Of a DNA stretch of 64,000 nt, positions 11,949-23,868 are shown one piece after another. The translations under genes and the position numbers were made by a program. Below the pieces are notes generated by a model that saw only the letters and a list, made by a program, of their open reading frames with translations, was not told where the DNA came from and did no database searches. The stretch is from positions 310,001 to 374,000 of the forward strand of contig LNKV01000015.1 of the NCBI GenBank assembly GCA_001465935.1, in the 5' to 3' direction. The first letter of the stretch is position 1. Each line of letters begins with the position of its first letter. The stretch comes from Clarireedia homoeocarpa. Lineage: Eukaryota; Ascomycota; Leotiomycetes; Helotiales; Rutstroemiaceae.

Positions 11949-14513
11949 TCAAGCACCAGCCTTTCTAGCCGGCGATAAAAACCGAGATGCTGCATCCGAC
12001 TCCGAAGAAGCAAAAGCCTGCTCGCTCAATGACCCCGACTGCGCCATAGTCTCCCAATCATGAATTCGTTTCATAAGATCCGGATCCTCATCATCGCCAA
12101 TAAATGTCCAACTTTCCTCCGAGTCTTCATATGGATCATCGACAGACTCTCCATCTTCACCTTTGATAAGTGATTTGGCGTATTCCATGTCTCGATATAT
12201 ACACTGAATCGCCGTCTCTACACCGTTCTCCTGCATTTTAGTTAGTACATTGTGCATGATATAGTGGAGGAGTTGAGGAAATCGTACCCTTCGGATTTTT
12301 TCCCCCAGTACCTTGGCTTTGGTAATCATCCATTCACTATGCGAAGCTTCCCGAAGCGCCTTTGAGAAAACTCGCGTGTTGATCTTCTTCATTACAATAC
12401 CTACGCCTAAATCTTCAACACGTTGACCAAAGAAGAACTGATCACCAAAGAAAGGTTTGATGATTGTTGGAATGCCAGCACGTAAACTTGCACCTGTCGT
12501 TCCTGCGCCCCCGTGATGAGCCGCGGCATCCATTTGTGAGAACAACCAATCGTGTGGGGCAGACTTAATCTGGAAGATCTCTGGAGGAAGTGGTACATCT
12601 GCCTCGTTGGCGCCTTTCTTGTCCAGACGATCAGACCAACCTTTAGACAAAACGCACCGTACGTCGGCTTTGAGAACAGAAGCAACAACTGTTTTTGTAA
12701 GAACGGCAGAATCTGCAACGACAATCGAACCAAATCCAACGTAAACCAGCTTCTTGCCGTCCTCGCGTGCCTTCTTGATGAAATCCACCAGGTCTTTAGG
12801 GGGTTCATAATTGGTTCCTTCGTCTAGGAACCAGTATCCCGTTACCCTAATCCAATCGCTGTAATCCAGAGGTGGTATAACGACCGAAGGACTGAAGCTG
12901 TATAGAAATGGAACTTTATTCGGTTGCATCTTCTCCAGACTGGTAGGTGGTAGGCTTAGCTCATCCTTCCTCCATCGATTGACTTGCCCAGAGATTGCCT
13001 TCCAGAAGACATTGTCGAACATGACATATGTGATGTAATTATATGCGCCGCCCATTTTACGTTCTGGTACGGCAAAAGCATGGGGATATGCTCTGGTCCT
13101 GGTCCATGGCATGGAAAAGGCGCGGAAGTATGGGATGCGGAGTGCCTCAGCTATGTGTATCCCACCCATCGCACTTGGACTCTCGATCAGAACATCTGTA
13201 TCTTGACATGCTTTCCATGCAGAACTAAGCAAGTCATCGATCCAGCCACGAAATTTTGACGATGCTTCTTTCAAAAATGAATATGTGAACATCCCGTTCT
13301 CCACACATATGCGCATCAGTTCAGCAGGGTCGCCATCGACGGGAGCGAAGTCAATGCCATGCGACAATATCCAGTCCTTGAACTCCAGGTGTGTGGCTAT
13401 CCTTGGCTTGTGACCTTCCGCCATTAACCCTTTGCACAATGCGATATATGGTTGAACATCACCACGGGATCCTATGGTAAGACAGGTAATACGTAGTGAC
13501 TCTGTCGGCTTGAAATTTAATATTGATGCCCTTGAATCGTCGAAGAAAAATGGTGGAGAGGCACTCTCAGTGGCGCCGGGCATCTTTGAATCGTATTCGT
13601 AATTGCTCTCACGGCGTGCATGTTGCAAAGCTTTGTTTTCAGCACTAGCCAGCTCCACGCTTTCCTGTTCCTCTCCACTTGAGTGTCCCGACTCTTGCAT
13701 ATGTTTCGCAGCCTCTAGTTCTTGTAGGAGAGTTACCGCACAGTCATCCCTGTTATCGGCCTGGTTGAATTCAAAAAAAAGCTCTTCGCGCCCCTTGAGA
13801 GTGACAACAAGCCCTGAATATCCAAACCTGAACCCCCTTTCTTTATCGACATTGTCTATATCTTTTAGAGGAAGAATGAGCTTCGTGCGAGTTCCTGGTA
13901 ATAGACTGCGGAAGCAGAAAGATCGATCACTGATATATATCTTACCATACAACGGTATAACACGGTGCAGGTAACCAAAATAAGCTGCATGTAGTTTTTC
14001 GCTGGAAGGTAGAGCGAAATGCTCTCTAAACCGGGCTCTCGAACACGCGACTTCGTCGTCCTCATCATCACCGTACATACCATCGCTGGGCGAACTAGTC
14101 CGCGGTCCATCGTAATGCTTCTTGCCTCCTTTCCACATTCCCGAGACTTTTTCCACATAGCCCATGGACTCCGTAGCTAGCAGTGTACTCATTCTTTTTG
14201 AATGCCTATTCAGGTAGCCTGCGAAGCCTGCTGCTCTTTGTAGAGGATATGACCCTGCCTTGACTATGCTCTGTAGAGTTGCTCCTGATGATAACTCTCC
14301 ATGGCCCACGTTCGGCGCGGCAAAAGATCCAGTGGTTATCGCATGTTCTGGAGGAGGAGGTCGTGTTGGAGAAATATCTCTCGTATCCCTGAATTCCGGA
14401 CTCGGAAATTCGTCGCGGTCTTCTCGATGTGTTGCAGAGGGGGAACGTTGTATTGTGGGAGATAAGAAAACATCGCTATCCTCTAATATCTGACTAGCAG
14501 AGGCCGAAGCCAT
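11949..14513 (-). CDS. sterol 3-beta-glucosyltransferase, ATG26/UGT51 family, short form
   Basis: Transfers glucose from UDP-glucose to membrane sterols such as ergosterol. A single 854-codon exon. Residues 1-150 are disordered. One GRAM domain covers about 155-260 (ARFREHFALPSSEKLHAAYF; PLYGKIYISDRSFCFRSLLP; GFRFGYSGLVV). The glycosyltransferase family 28 start ITCLTIGSRGDVQPYIALCK and a C-terminal sugar-nucleotide domain with AAAHHGGAGTTGASLRAGIP follow. Canonical fungal ATG26 is roughly 1,100-1,400 residues with GRAM-PH-GRAM before the enzyme; here the PH domain and the other GRAM are absent. It may be a paralog rather than the autophagy/pexophagy gene itself, so no symbol is given. Catalytic motifs look intact. 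Confidence 0.88.
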   Translation of the reverse strand: MASASASQILEDSDVFLSPTIQRSPSATHREDRDEFPSPEFRDTRDISPTRPPPPEHAITTGSFAAPNVGHGELSSGATLQSIVKAGSYPLQRAAGFAGYLNRHSKRMSTLLATESMGYVEKVSGMWKGGKKHYDGPRTSSPSDGMYGDDEDDEVACSRARFREHFALPSSEKLHAAYFGYLHRVIPLYGKIYISDRSFCFRSLLPGTRTKLILPLKDIDNVDKERGFRFGYSGLVVTLKGREELFFEFNQADNRDDCAVTLLQELEAAKHMQESGHSSGEEQESVELASAENKALQHARRESNYEYDSKMPGATESASPPFFFDDSRASILNFKPTESLRITCLTIGSRGDVQPYIALCKGLMAEGHKPRIATHLEFKDWILSHGIDFAPVDGDPAELMRICVENGMFTYSFLKEASSKFRGWIDDLLSSAWKACQDTDVLIESPSAMGGIHIAEALRIPYFRAFSMPWTRTRAYPHAFAVPERKMGGAYNYITYVMFDNVFWKAISGQVNRWRKDELSLPPTSLEKMQPNKVPFLYSFSPSVVIPPLDYSDWIRVTGYWFLDEGTNYEPPKDLVDFIKKAREDGKKLVYVGFGSIVVADSAVLTKTVVASVLKADVRCVLSKGWSDRLDKKGANEADVPLPPEIFQIKSAPHDWLFSQMDAAAHHGGAGTTGASLRAGIPTIIKPFFGDQFFFGQRVEDLGVGIVMKKINTRVFSKALREASHSEWMITKAKVLGEKIRRVRFPQLLHYIMHNVLTKMQENGVETAIQCIYRDMEYAKSLIKGEDGESVDDPYEDSEESWTFIGDDEDPDLMKRIHDWETMAQSGSLSEQAFASSESDAASRFLSPARKAGA

Positions 14514-15661
14514 CGCGATGAAGAGTTCTTGTCGTTGGGATCAAATAATGACCAGTTGTTGGGGGATTCGAATCGCGACGTAGGCCAGGTATTATCGATA
14601 AGTTGATAAGGCGTCAGGGCGGCTAGGTACTTGTAGGTAAGCTACACTCGAGGCGGTTAGATAGACGGATACAAATCAATCGAAATTCCGACCTGTTTTG
14701 TAGAGTATCTCTACTTCCAAAGTACCTGTCACTTTGCTCAGTGATACTTGAGTTCGATTTTAGAATGATAATTGGAGCATTCAATGTCTATTACGGTCGA
14801 AGTAGGATCAGTAGGATCAGTTATCGATTATGACTAGTGTACCCACTCCCACTGGTGCTTGTGTGTAGGCAGGTGAGTGACTGAAGAGAGGAGAACGAAT
14901 GACTCTTGGGTGAATAGGAAAGGTACAAACAGTAGAACTATCTGATACTGGGCGGTACGGGTAAGACTTGGCTAAAGCTAGTACGGACAGTAGTAGGAGA
15001 AACGGCTAAGAAGCAACAAGGTGAATGGCCAATATTACGAAAGCTCTCAAGGCAGGGAGTGAATTAGAACAAACTCTAAAGGATCACCACTTCAACCAAG
15101 TAATTCCGGCTTTCTCTCGTTGTTACCTGGGGCTGCGGAACCGGGGGAATGACTACAGAGTGCAAGGCACGTGCAAGAGTGCCTACCAACGACTACCTGA
15201 GTCTACCACGTGTCTGGGTGATCCAATCCTGCGGCACTAACTTTAGCGACTAAGAAGGGATCATGCCTCCAGGTCGTTGTGTGACAGTCGGTCGCCGCGG
15301 GTCAATCACGCAGGTATAAAGATAGTATTCAATCACAACTTGTTCGTCTGTGTGACCGCTTATCAGAGCCATGGTGGTGTTTGTTTTGTTTGCTTGTACG
15401 AGTATTTCTTTCTTTCGGGCTTCTCCTAGCGGAATGCTACTGCGTCGATGTAGCTATTCCCTTTGCCCTCACCGTTATTCCACTCCTAAATCAAGCCTTT
15501 GACCGACCATTTCAGGGCCCCATGCTTCCATTGCCATGACTCCCCTTCCACACGCCGTAGCAAGGTCCAACTCTCGCAGCATGTAAGTACGCCATTATAA
15601 TACATAAAATACCGGGAACAACTGAAATATCTAAGCACGGATTAGTAACCAAATAGCTATA
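14514..15661. other. intergenic region, no gene recognised
   Basis: 1.15 kb holding the promoter of the sterol glucosyltransferase and the 3' flank of CMR1. A 10-bp tandem duplication (AGTAGGATCA type) lies at 14801-14820. Nothing else stands out. Confidence 0.45.
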
Positions 15662-17271
15662 TCACATCCAGAGGCAAAGCTTCCCGCTTGCCGTACCACC
15701 CGCCACCCAATCTTTTGTTGGATGGAATTGCGCGACAGCAGGTACAGCAGTTATTAGCCCATCGCCTCCTAACTGGGCCAACTGCTCGCCGTCCGCGGTA
15801 TAGACGTCCACAAACCGATTCATATTTCCGATCACGAATTTTTGAATACCATCTTCTGGTCGTTCTTGCCATTGTGGCTTCAAAATGGTAACCCATCGTC
15901 CTGTCTGATTGTTGTGCTTAATGGTAGCAGTGGGTTTCATTGCTGCATCATCTAGTGCATGGCCGGTTTTGAAGGAGCCTGCGTCGAGGAAGGAGTGGAT
16001 TTTGATTGTGTCATCATACGATGATGTTGCAACATGTCCAGCTGCCGACCATGAAGCATGAGATACTGAAAGTCTTGACTCATGCTCACCAAGCATGAGC
16101 GGATGGCGTGAATCACCCTTTCCTGTGATTTTCCTCAAGTCCCATATCTTTAGCATTCTATCCAGTGATGCCGTTGCAAACAAATGAGGTTGTAATGGAT
16201 GCAGTGAGAATCCGCCGATTTTTTTGTCTGTAAGCTCCCAGACTTCATCGTTTGAGGGCGTCCGTATATCATGTCGTCCAAATTGTCCTTGGAGTGTGGA
16301 GAAATATAGAACATTAGGATCGCTATGTGGAATTGCGATGCTAGATATTGGCATGTCTTCGTCTATCGAACCAGGGGCAAAGACCTCGACCGCCACTCCT
16401 TTTTGTAAATCCAACTTGCGAATCGATGAATCATAAGACCCCGAGTAAACCGTATTGCCGTCTGCAGGAAAAACAAAAGAAGTAATCGTCCTAGAGTGAA
16501 TTTTGAACGCAGTAATAGCTGGTTCTGGTGTCTCGGGATCTTCTTCAGTGTCATCATTATCCTCTGCCTTTACTTCGGGCCCTGTCTGTGATGCATCAAA
16601 AAGCCCCATGTTTCCCATTTTATCTCCAGCGAATATAAGAGGCTTTTCCGCCGTTGGATGGAATCCGAGCGCATATATTCGTTCTGGAGTGATTTTGATT
16701 TCTAAAATAATTAGCATTGGAGCTGCTTAAGAGCCATAGGATCCTTACGATTCGGCTCATATCCCTCATAGAGCTCCAGTGCACTCATTTTCTCCCTCAA
16801 GGTCTTTAGGCCCTCATCTGTGGTCTCCTTAATGTCATCTTCGGTAAAAGTCCTCAAGTTCGGCTGAGCGCCTCTCATGACTCCGGACAAGAAATCATCT
16901 CCTTTCTTCCAATTCTTTCCTTCCACAATAACATCATTGAAATTCAAGTCTCCTTCAATACGTTGCTTTTTGGCCTTCGACACTTCTTTCGCGAATTCAT
17001 ATTCGACTTCGGCTTTCCGTTTCGCTGTCTCGCTATCTGCCTCTATGCCAGCTAGACGTGAACTTGTCCGCGTTGGTCTAGGCTCTTCCCTTTTGACAGG
17101 AACCGCTTTCTTTCTTGGCGCTACCGATTTTGGCTTGGGTGGTGGCTTTGGTGCAATCTTCTGTGCAGTTGTACTTAGGTCCTTCAACATTGCTTGATTC
17201 GCAGCGATATTTTCAAGTCTTTTGCGCTCGAAAGCGCTCATTTGAGGTTTCTCTTTTTTAGTTGGAGCCAT
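15662..17271 (-). CDS. cmr1: DNA damage-binding WD-repeat protein CMR1
   Basis: A nuclear WD40 protein that binds chromatin and responds to DNA damage and replication stress in yeast. Two exons join around a roughly 50-bp intron (about 16703-16751), giving YEPNQIKITPERIYALGFHP across the junction. The first ~180 residues are basic and coiled-coil-like (SAFERKRLENIAANQAMLKD; TRTSSRLAG), typical of the family. The rest is a seven-bladed propeller with visible repeats, such as FATASLDRMLKIWDLRK. Length (~520 residues) fits the family. It starts 271 bp from a divergent mitochondrial gene and shares that promoter region, which contains ACGCGT. Confidence 0.9.
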
Positions 17272-17353
17272 GATGGCAGTGACGCCAAAAACTTGTAGTA
17301 GACGGTATATGCCAAAGAGAAATTGAGATCAAGTTCCAAGTATAAATTATCGA

Positions 17354-17446
17354 ACGCGTAAGTAAAAAAGCCTCCAATAGCGGCGACTGCAGAGTCGAAA
17401 TATGCGCGAGTACTCGATGAGATCATTTAGTTCTACGCGACGCGCC
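17354..17446. promoter_or_regulatory. MluI-box-like motifs in the CMR1/MTF2-like divergent promoter
   Basis: ACGCGT at 17354-17359 and ACGCGACGCGCC at 17435-17446 lie in the 271-bp gap between two divergent start codons. ACGCGT is the consensus bound by the MBF cell-cycle factor in yeasts. The motif is directly seen; its use here is inferred. Confidence 0.35.
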
Positions 17447-17542
17447 TTTTTGAGAAACGGCTTAACGTGTCGATGGAAAAAGAGCTGGTCCGTGCCCCAC
17501 TAGCATTTCGATATTCTAAAAATTTGAAAATTTGTAGTGACG

Positions 17543-19036
17543 ATGCAGCGTGGTTCTAGGAACACAGCAATGTCCTCAACTATGACACCTTTTCTCTACC
17601 ACACTCGGACGATTGCAAGGCTTCAGCGGTCTGTGTGCAACAAACGGTGTCAGGATCAAATCATAACGCCACTTCATCGACGAAATATCCACGCTTCCTT
17701 GTCGCATTGTAGTAATAGGTTCACAGATACAACGTATACCGCTCAGACTTCCGCGAGCAATGCCGCTCAAGACAATGGCGCCTTCAAAGGTGTTCGTAAG
17801 GTCATGACTCCAATTCGTTCGCTCTACTCGGACAACGTGGGTCCTACCTTTGAAGAGCAGCGCACGGCTTGGCGAAGTTTACAGACGAATGGAATTGATG
17901 GCAAGATAGAGAATGATGATGATCGGCCCAGTACTATAGACTTCGAGGAAAGCGACGAAGGGCTGGTAGATTATGGATCTGAGATTGATGCATTAACGAA
18001 TCGATCTTATCCACGAATGGAATCAACAATTACTGACTCGGAGCGCCACGCATTTCATAAGATATTTTCGGACATACTGGCGCGGAGTCAAACTGGGCCT
18101 ATTCACGATAAGATCGAGAACAAGACTCCGGTGGACCTCGCGAATGCTAAGTCTAGACTCGATAGCATTCTCGGCGATGCAATATCCTCACAGCCTCAGA
18201 CATTGTGGGAGAAAAAAGCTGCTGTCAACAAATACCCTCCAGCACTGCGTAGAGCAGCGGCTCGAGCAGTGGGTCTATATCCTCAGGAAGATGATGCCAC
18301 AAGCAAACCCGATGTGAATTTGGACATGCTTGAGAAGGAACGAGAGATTGAGCGAGACCGGGTCGAAGGGCTGTTGCGTGGTGCTAAAACTGACTTTCAC
18401 TTATGGGAAATTCTTGAAAAGGAAGTTTTTCCCCTGATTGGAAAAATGGGACTCCAAGAGAATGCACCCCCGGAGCCAAAGGCAAAGAAACCAATAGGTA
18501 ATAAAAGCAAAACCGCCAAGTATCATGCCGCCAAGGCCAGGGGCTACAAAAACATCTTACCAGAGGAGCCTTTACCACCTTTCCAAAAGCAGCCTCAGGA
18601 GATACCCCAGCTTTCTTTATATGGTCCTCTATATCCATCCTACCTCCTTCTTGGTCTTCGACTTCTGGACCGATCTTTCTCGAGAACTTCCCCTCTAGCA
18701 CTGTCTATCCTCCCACGTATCAAATCGCTTGGACTTATTTCTCACGTTCTTGGTGCTTCTACAGCTCTATACAACGAACTTATACAGATTTATTGGTTTC
18801 GCTATGAGGACGTGTCGTCCTGTCTAGATCTACTTCAAGAAATGCAAGATGCGGGCTTGGACTACAACAAGGACACTCTCAATGTTGTCCAGGAAATCAT
18901 CCGGTTAAGATATATTATGAGAAAGGGTGACATGGGAGAGTCACTAAGAGTCCGTTACCTTATGCCAGATTATAAGAAGTCAGCAAAGTTCTTGGCGTGG
19001 AAGGAAACGATTGAGCAAACTGTCTTGTTCAGGTAG
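17543..19036 (+). CDS. MTF2-like mitochondrial expression factor
   Basis: A single exon of about 497 codons from the ATG at 17543. The first ~60 residues are rich in Arg, Ser and Thr and poor in acids, ending near RRNIHASL, which resembles a mitochondrial targeting peptide. The C-terminal third (LYPSYLLLGLRLLDRSFSRT through YEDVSSCLDLLQEMQDAGLD) resembles the Mtf2-like C-terminal domain of fungal mitochondrial RNA/translation factors. That last part also reads like a pentatricopeptide helix pair. The middle is charged and low complexity. Family assignment is from pattern recognition, without alignment. Confidence 0.6.
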   Translation: MQRGSRNTAMSSTMTPFLYHTRTIARLQRSVCNKRCQDQIITPLHRRNIHASLSHCSNRFTDTTYTAQTSASNAAQDNGAFKGVRKVMTPIRSLYSDNVGPTFEEQRTAWRSLQTNGIDGKIENDDDRPSTIDFEESDEGLVDYGSEIDALTNRSYPRMESTITDSERHAFHKIFSDILARSQTGPIHDKIENKTPVDLANAKSRLDSILGDAISSQPQTLWEKKAAVNKYPPALRRAAARAVGLYPQEDDATSKPDVNLDMLEKEREIERDRVEGLLRGAKTDFHLWEILEKEVFPLIGKMGLQENAPPEPKAKKPIGNKSKTAKYHAAKARGYKNILPEEPLPPFQKQPQEIPQLSLYGPLYPSYLLLGLRLLDRSFSRTSPLALSILPRIKSLGLISHVLGASTALYNELIQIYWFRYEDVSSCLDLLQEMQDAGLDYNKDTLNVVQEIIRLRYIMRKGDMGESLRVRYLMPDYKKSAKFLAWKETIEQTVLFR

Positions 19037-19489
19037 AAAGAGCGATGCTTCAGCTTTTATGGCAAATGCTAGCAGGAGAATGTACGAGTAAAGCTAAAGT
19101 GAATTCCACCACCCATCTTGCACTATTGTATGACTATCATGGAATTGCGATGTGTATAACTATCGTAATATTGTAGTACTGTAAATAGAGGTGAGACTTC
19201 AAAGGTGGCTGAAGACAGGAACCATAGTGCTACTTCGGCATAGAAATCCTTCAGCGAACTGCCAGACTCAAGATGGAAGCGTCTTTTTTTGTTGTTGCGT
19301 CTCTCTAGTGAATTAGCGAGGGTCAGCTCGCTAGAACTTCCGTACAGAGTAAATCGTTTTCCCATCGCCAATCGCGTCAATCAGCCATCTTGATTTCGAG
19401 CTCAACCTTCTCCCGTGCTCCACACCATACAAGCCGTTGAATGACTCTGTCAATTCAACTTTGCTTCATGGGCAGATATTGGAGAGACA
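19037..19489. other. intergenic: MTF2-like 3' flank and DIM-2 promoter
   Basis: 453 bp between two plus-strand genes. An 85-codon minus-strand open frame has no recognisable features. Nothing else is seen. Confidence 0.45.
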
Positions 19490-22400
19490 ATGCCACCTAT
19501 GTGGTGTTCTGAAAATGGTAAGCTATTTCCTAACACTCCCGTGTTGGAGAAGTGCTAAAAGCTACATCAGACGATGAGGTCCTACAACGTGCTGAACCCG
19601 TGATATCTCCTGCAGCTACTTCCATTTTGGAGTCCGATGACTATCCCGACGCGTCAATTAAACCTAGGATTGCATCAATCTACCGAATTGCTGCTTCTGA
19701 CACCCGTCATTCCTACCAAGACGCGCCAGATCCAATCGTCAGTGTTGAAGACGTAGAAAATCAATTCCTAGCACAACAGCTCTTCTTCGACCAGACTCCA
19801 GTAGACGAGGATCGGGAGCTCAACTTGAGCACCACCAAAGGACGCTCTCTTGCTACAATACATCCATCTGAACTCATCTATCCCAAGTCGCAGTATCAAG
19901 GTTATGTTCCACCTCTTCCGAAAAGCAAGGAACATCATGCTTGTCAGGAGTTGAGACGTGTCTTTGAACAACAGGAATACACAAATACGGGACTAGTGTC
20001 TACAGAGGACGATTATGTAGAGTTTGGTTTGACAGACTTCTCCATCTATCTACCACAAAACCAACACACCTCGTATGAACTTCGTGGCCTTCAAAGCCTT
20101 GCAAGCAAAACTGCTCACTCTTGTTTCTTATTTGACGGCATATTAAACTGCGGCGATATTCGTCATTATGTCCAAGGTATTCCGTTTAAGATTTGCCCCA
20201 TAGGAAATTATGGCGAGGCGTTTCACCATGTAGGTGACGCAATCTGGATTCAGTCTCTTTTCAATTCTCATTCAAACATCTATTATCGCTTACAAAGGCC
20301 ATCCCCAGAATACACTCGTTTTCATGAGGACTTTCTATGGCTAGCAAATCTCGCCAAGCACTTCGTTGATTATTCATTGGCGTGTCAGGCCGAGAAGCAA
20401 GAGGTTTCTATCTACAATTTCCAGGCAGACTTCGTCAAATGGTGTAAAAAAGCACATGCAGATTCACCACATTTCCAGAAATGGCGCCTGGAATACGGAC
20501 GGGATGACTTTCGCGTGGCGATCGCGGCCAATGCCAACTTCCTTTTCAAAGAATCAATTGGCGTTTCCGAAGACCTTCGTTCATTGCAGATCTGGAAGGA
20601 AACAATTGACAAGTCATCAATCAAGGAACATCCTATAAAAGAAAATATGACTGTGGTAACCCCATATATCTTCGAATGCTTCAATCATTTGAAATTTGGT
20701 CACCATCTCAAGCCTATAGTGCCGGACATCTCTGAGGACCAAGACCGAAAGATGCCTGGCTTATCTCCCAGAGCAAAGAGGTTCGACATTGATGTTAATA
20801 AGAATTTTCATATAGAACGGGAGCCGGCCTCTTCAGCTTCAAAGCTACTAAAACGTAAAAATACCTCCACCAGAATTACCGAGCTTGCAAAAATGTTATA
20901 TCAAATGGCCAAGGAGATCAAACCGGGAGATGTGGTGTCTGTTACCAAAGACGGCCCTGATTCTTTATGGAAGGACGAAGGCAGTCGCTGGAAGAAAGAT
21001 GATGATTGCTGGTATCTCTATGTTCAGGCCAAGCACAAGAACCCTGGCGGTAGATACTCGTTTGATGGTATCTGGCTTTATAAGCCTTCTGATACAAGCT
21101 GTGCAAAGATGAAGTATCCTTATGCTAAAGAGCTTTTTCTTAGTGACAACTGCACCTGTGTGTCTAGAAGAGTATCACAGGATGAATTGATTGAAATCAT
21201 TCCTGTTGTTTGGCACGGACAGCCATCTGACACGAACACGTTCATTAGGCAAACCTACCTCAACAATGATAGGTTTGTAACATTAAAAGAGGAAGACAAG
21301 GCGTGCGAGCATCTGAGACATCTACGCACAAACGTGGGCAATTCTAGGACGCCGCCCACGATCGCTGAACAATTTCCTGTGGGACAAACGGTGCTTGCCT
21401 CACCAGTACGCAGGTCTCAATATGAACTAGAGCCTTATGAGGTAGTGAAATATAGCCAGAAGGGCTCGAAGCAGTATGTAACTTTGAGACAACTGCTCAG
21501 AATGTACGACTTAGACACAAAGGGTTTTTGTCAGCCGAATGAGCTGGTCTACACAGATCGTATTGAAGAGATTGCGGTCACTAGGATTGATCGGACTTGT
21601 CTGGTAAGATTCTACAGCGAGGACGAAGCACTGAACAACGCAATCCCGCCACCTTATAATCGCAGCGGAACTGCATCTGCCTTCTTCATCACAAAGCGAC
21701 TACAGGAGAGCAGCGGAGAGTTGACACCGATAGGCGAAGACCTGCCCCAAAGTCTTATTCAGGGCTTCGATCCACAAGCAGAGCCACCACGAGAATTATT
21801 GGCTGGACTGGATCTATTTTGTGGTGGAGGCAATTTCGGCCGTGGACTTGAAGAAGGCGGAGCACTACTGAATAAATGGGCAGTTGATATATCAGCACCC
21901 GCGGTGAGCACATATGCGGCCAATCTGAAGAAGCCTGCAGAGACAAACATCTTTTTCGGCTCCGTCAACGACCTTTTAGCACAAGCCTTCAAAGGCAACC
22001 CCAAAAATCTGGAAATTCCACTCCCAGGTGATGTAGATGTGATTTCCGCAGGAAGTCCGTGTCAAGGGTTCAGTCTGCTGAATACCAGCAAAAATCAAGG
22101 GCAAGGTCTAAAGAACCAGTCCCTCGTCGCGTCCGTTGCGGCATACATTGATTTCTATCGACCCAAATATGGATTGCTCGAAAATGTTCTGACCATGGCT
22201 CAAAAAGGCACGGGCCGTGATGAAGATGTTCTCTCGCAGCTTATCTGTGCCATCGTCGGTCTAGGATATCAATTACAATTATTCCTCCTAGATGCATGGA
22301 GCTTCGGGAGCCCTCAGAGCCGTAGTCGAATCTTTGTGTCATTCGCGGCACCTGGATATGTCCCTCTTGAGCATCCAGATCCTTCACATTCGCATCCCTC

Positions 22401-23868
22401 GAACATCAGAGACCGCGGTTTAGGGTTATTGGCAAATGGTGAATCTTTTGGCCGTCGCGTTCATTGTGCTACGCCATTCAAATATCGAACTGCTGGAGAG
22501 GCTACTGCTGATCTACCTGTGATAGCAGATGGAGCGACTCAGCATTGCACTAGTCACCCTGATCATGTACAGTCACCAAATTTGTCGAAGCTGCACAGGT
22601 TTCAGGTTGGTTGTATTCCAACACATCCAAGAGGCATGAATTTTGCCAAAACATGGAAAGGGGGACAGGGGGTCATGACAAAGGCCGATCGCAACTTGTT
22701 TCCGTTTCATACAAAGAGCGGGAAATTAAAGCATTCAGTACGGCCCGAATCCAGGGCTTGGGGAAGAGTTAACCCCAAAGGATTGTTTGCGACTGTAGTT
22801 GTTATAAATGGCATTGAGGATGCACGTATGGGAACCTGCATACACTGGGATCAGCACCGTCGAATAACGCTTCTGGAACGACGCCGAGCGCAAAGTTTTC
22901 CCGATGAGGAAGTTTTGATAGGCATGAGATCGGAGCAAAGTAAAATCGTTGGAAACAGTGTTGCAAGAAGTGTAGCCATGGCACTAGGTATTAGTCTTCG
23001 TAAAGCATGGCTGGAAAATCCTGAAAAGGATAATTCAAGAAGGGGAAGAATAACAGCAAAGTCTTCTTCAACTGGGATTAACAGGGCCCCGATAATGATT
23101 CTCATCCCGCCAGTTAATGCACCAAAGACAAGTTCCAAAGGTGTGCTCTCTGGCTTGTTAAGTGCAATGCCATCGCTTTCAAACAGGGACCCCGATGGTT
23201 CAAGCTCTTTGGATAGTACACTTGATCATCGTGGTTCTCGTGGAACGACTAGGAGCTCCAGCAAACGGCGGCGATCAACGACGGACGAAGACCATGTTTC
23301 AAAAGCTCGCATAATATCGACACCAGGTTTACGGAGAGCTGCTATGGAACTCAATGCTTCTGCCTCTCAGCAAACTGTGTTCTGGAGCTCGGAAGGTATC
23401 CCCTCTCGCTCACAGATTTCTGCGCAAGAAGAGCCTATCATTATCGATGATAGCTTAACAGACAATGATAATATATTATCTCCCCAGCTCAATCAACAAC
23501 TGCGCTGGAGAACAACCGATATCAACCGACAGCCAGTTGCATCACCATATCTAATTTCTGCGCCTGCACGACCACCATCCATGACCATAAACCCCTTGCC
23601 AGCCCAGTACAAAAGCCCATATCTCCCCTCTTTCACCAGTTCAAATAGCGATAGGCCAGCTGGTTCTTCTTCGTCAAGAAATGGACTTATTGCGAGGGCG
23701 ATGCCGGAAAATCTTACTTACGCGGAAGCAGGCTACGTGCCGGCAAATAACAGCCACTCTGGTGCAGATGTGCAGGCACATGTTTCAACAACGAACGTAA
23801 ATACAGCGACGGGGAGAACGCCAGGTGGGCTTGCAAAGTTTTACCCTCGCATCAATTTGAGCCCATAG
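19490..23868 (+). CDS. dim-2: DNA (cytosine-5) methyltransferase DIM-2
   Basis: The maintenance/de novo cytosine methyltransferase of filamentous ascomycetes, acting on RIP-mutated DNA under HP1/H3K9me3 guidance in Neurospora. The start is on a 28-nt exon (19490-19517, MPPMWCSEN). It joins after a 53-bp intron (19518-19570) to one large exon, giving about 1,441 residues, close to Neurospora DIM-2. A BAH-like domain spans about 455-610 (KPGDVVSVTKDGPDSLWKD). Catalytic motifs in order: I LDLFCGGGNFGRGLEEGGA, IV GSPCQGFSLLN (nucleophile Cys near 839), VI LLENV, VIII SPQSRSRIFV, X KIVGNSVARSVAMALG. The last ~250 residues are disordered. All core motifs are intact. Confidence 0.93.
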
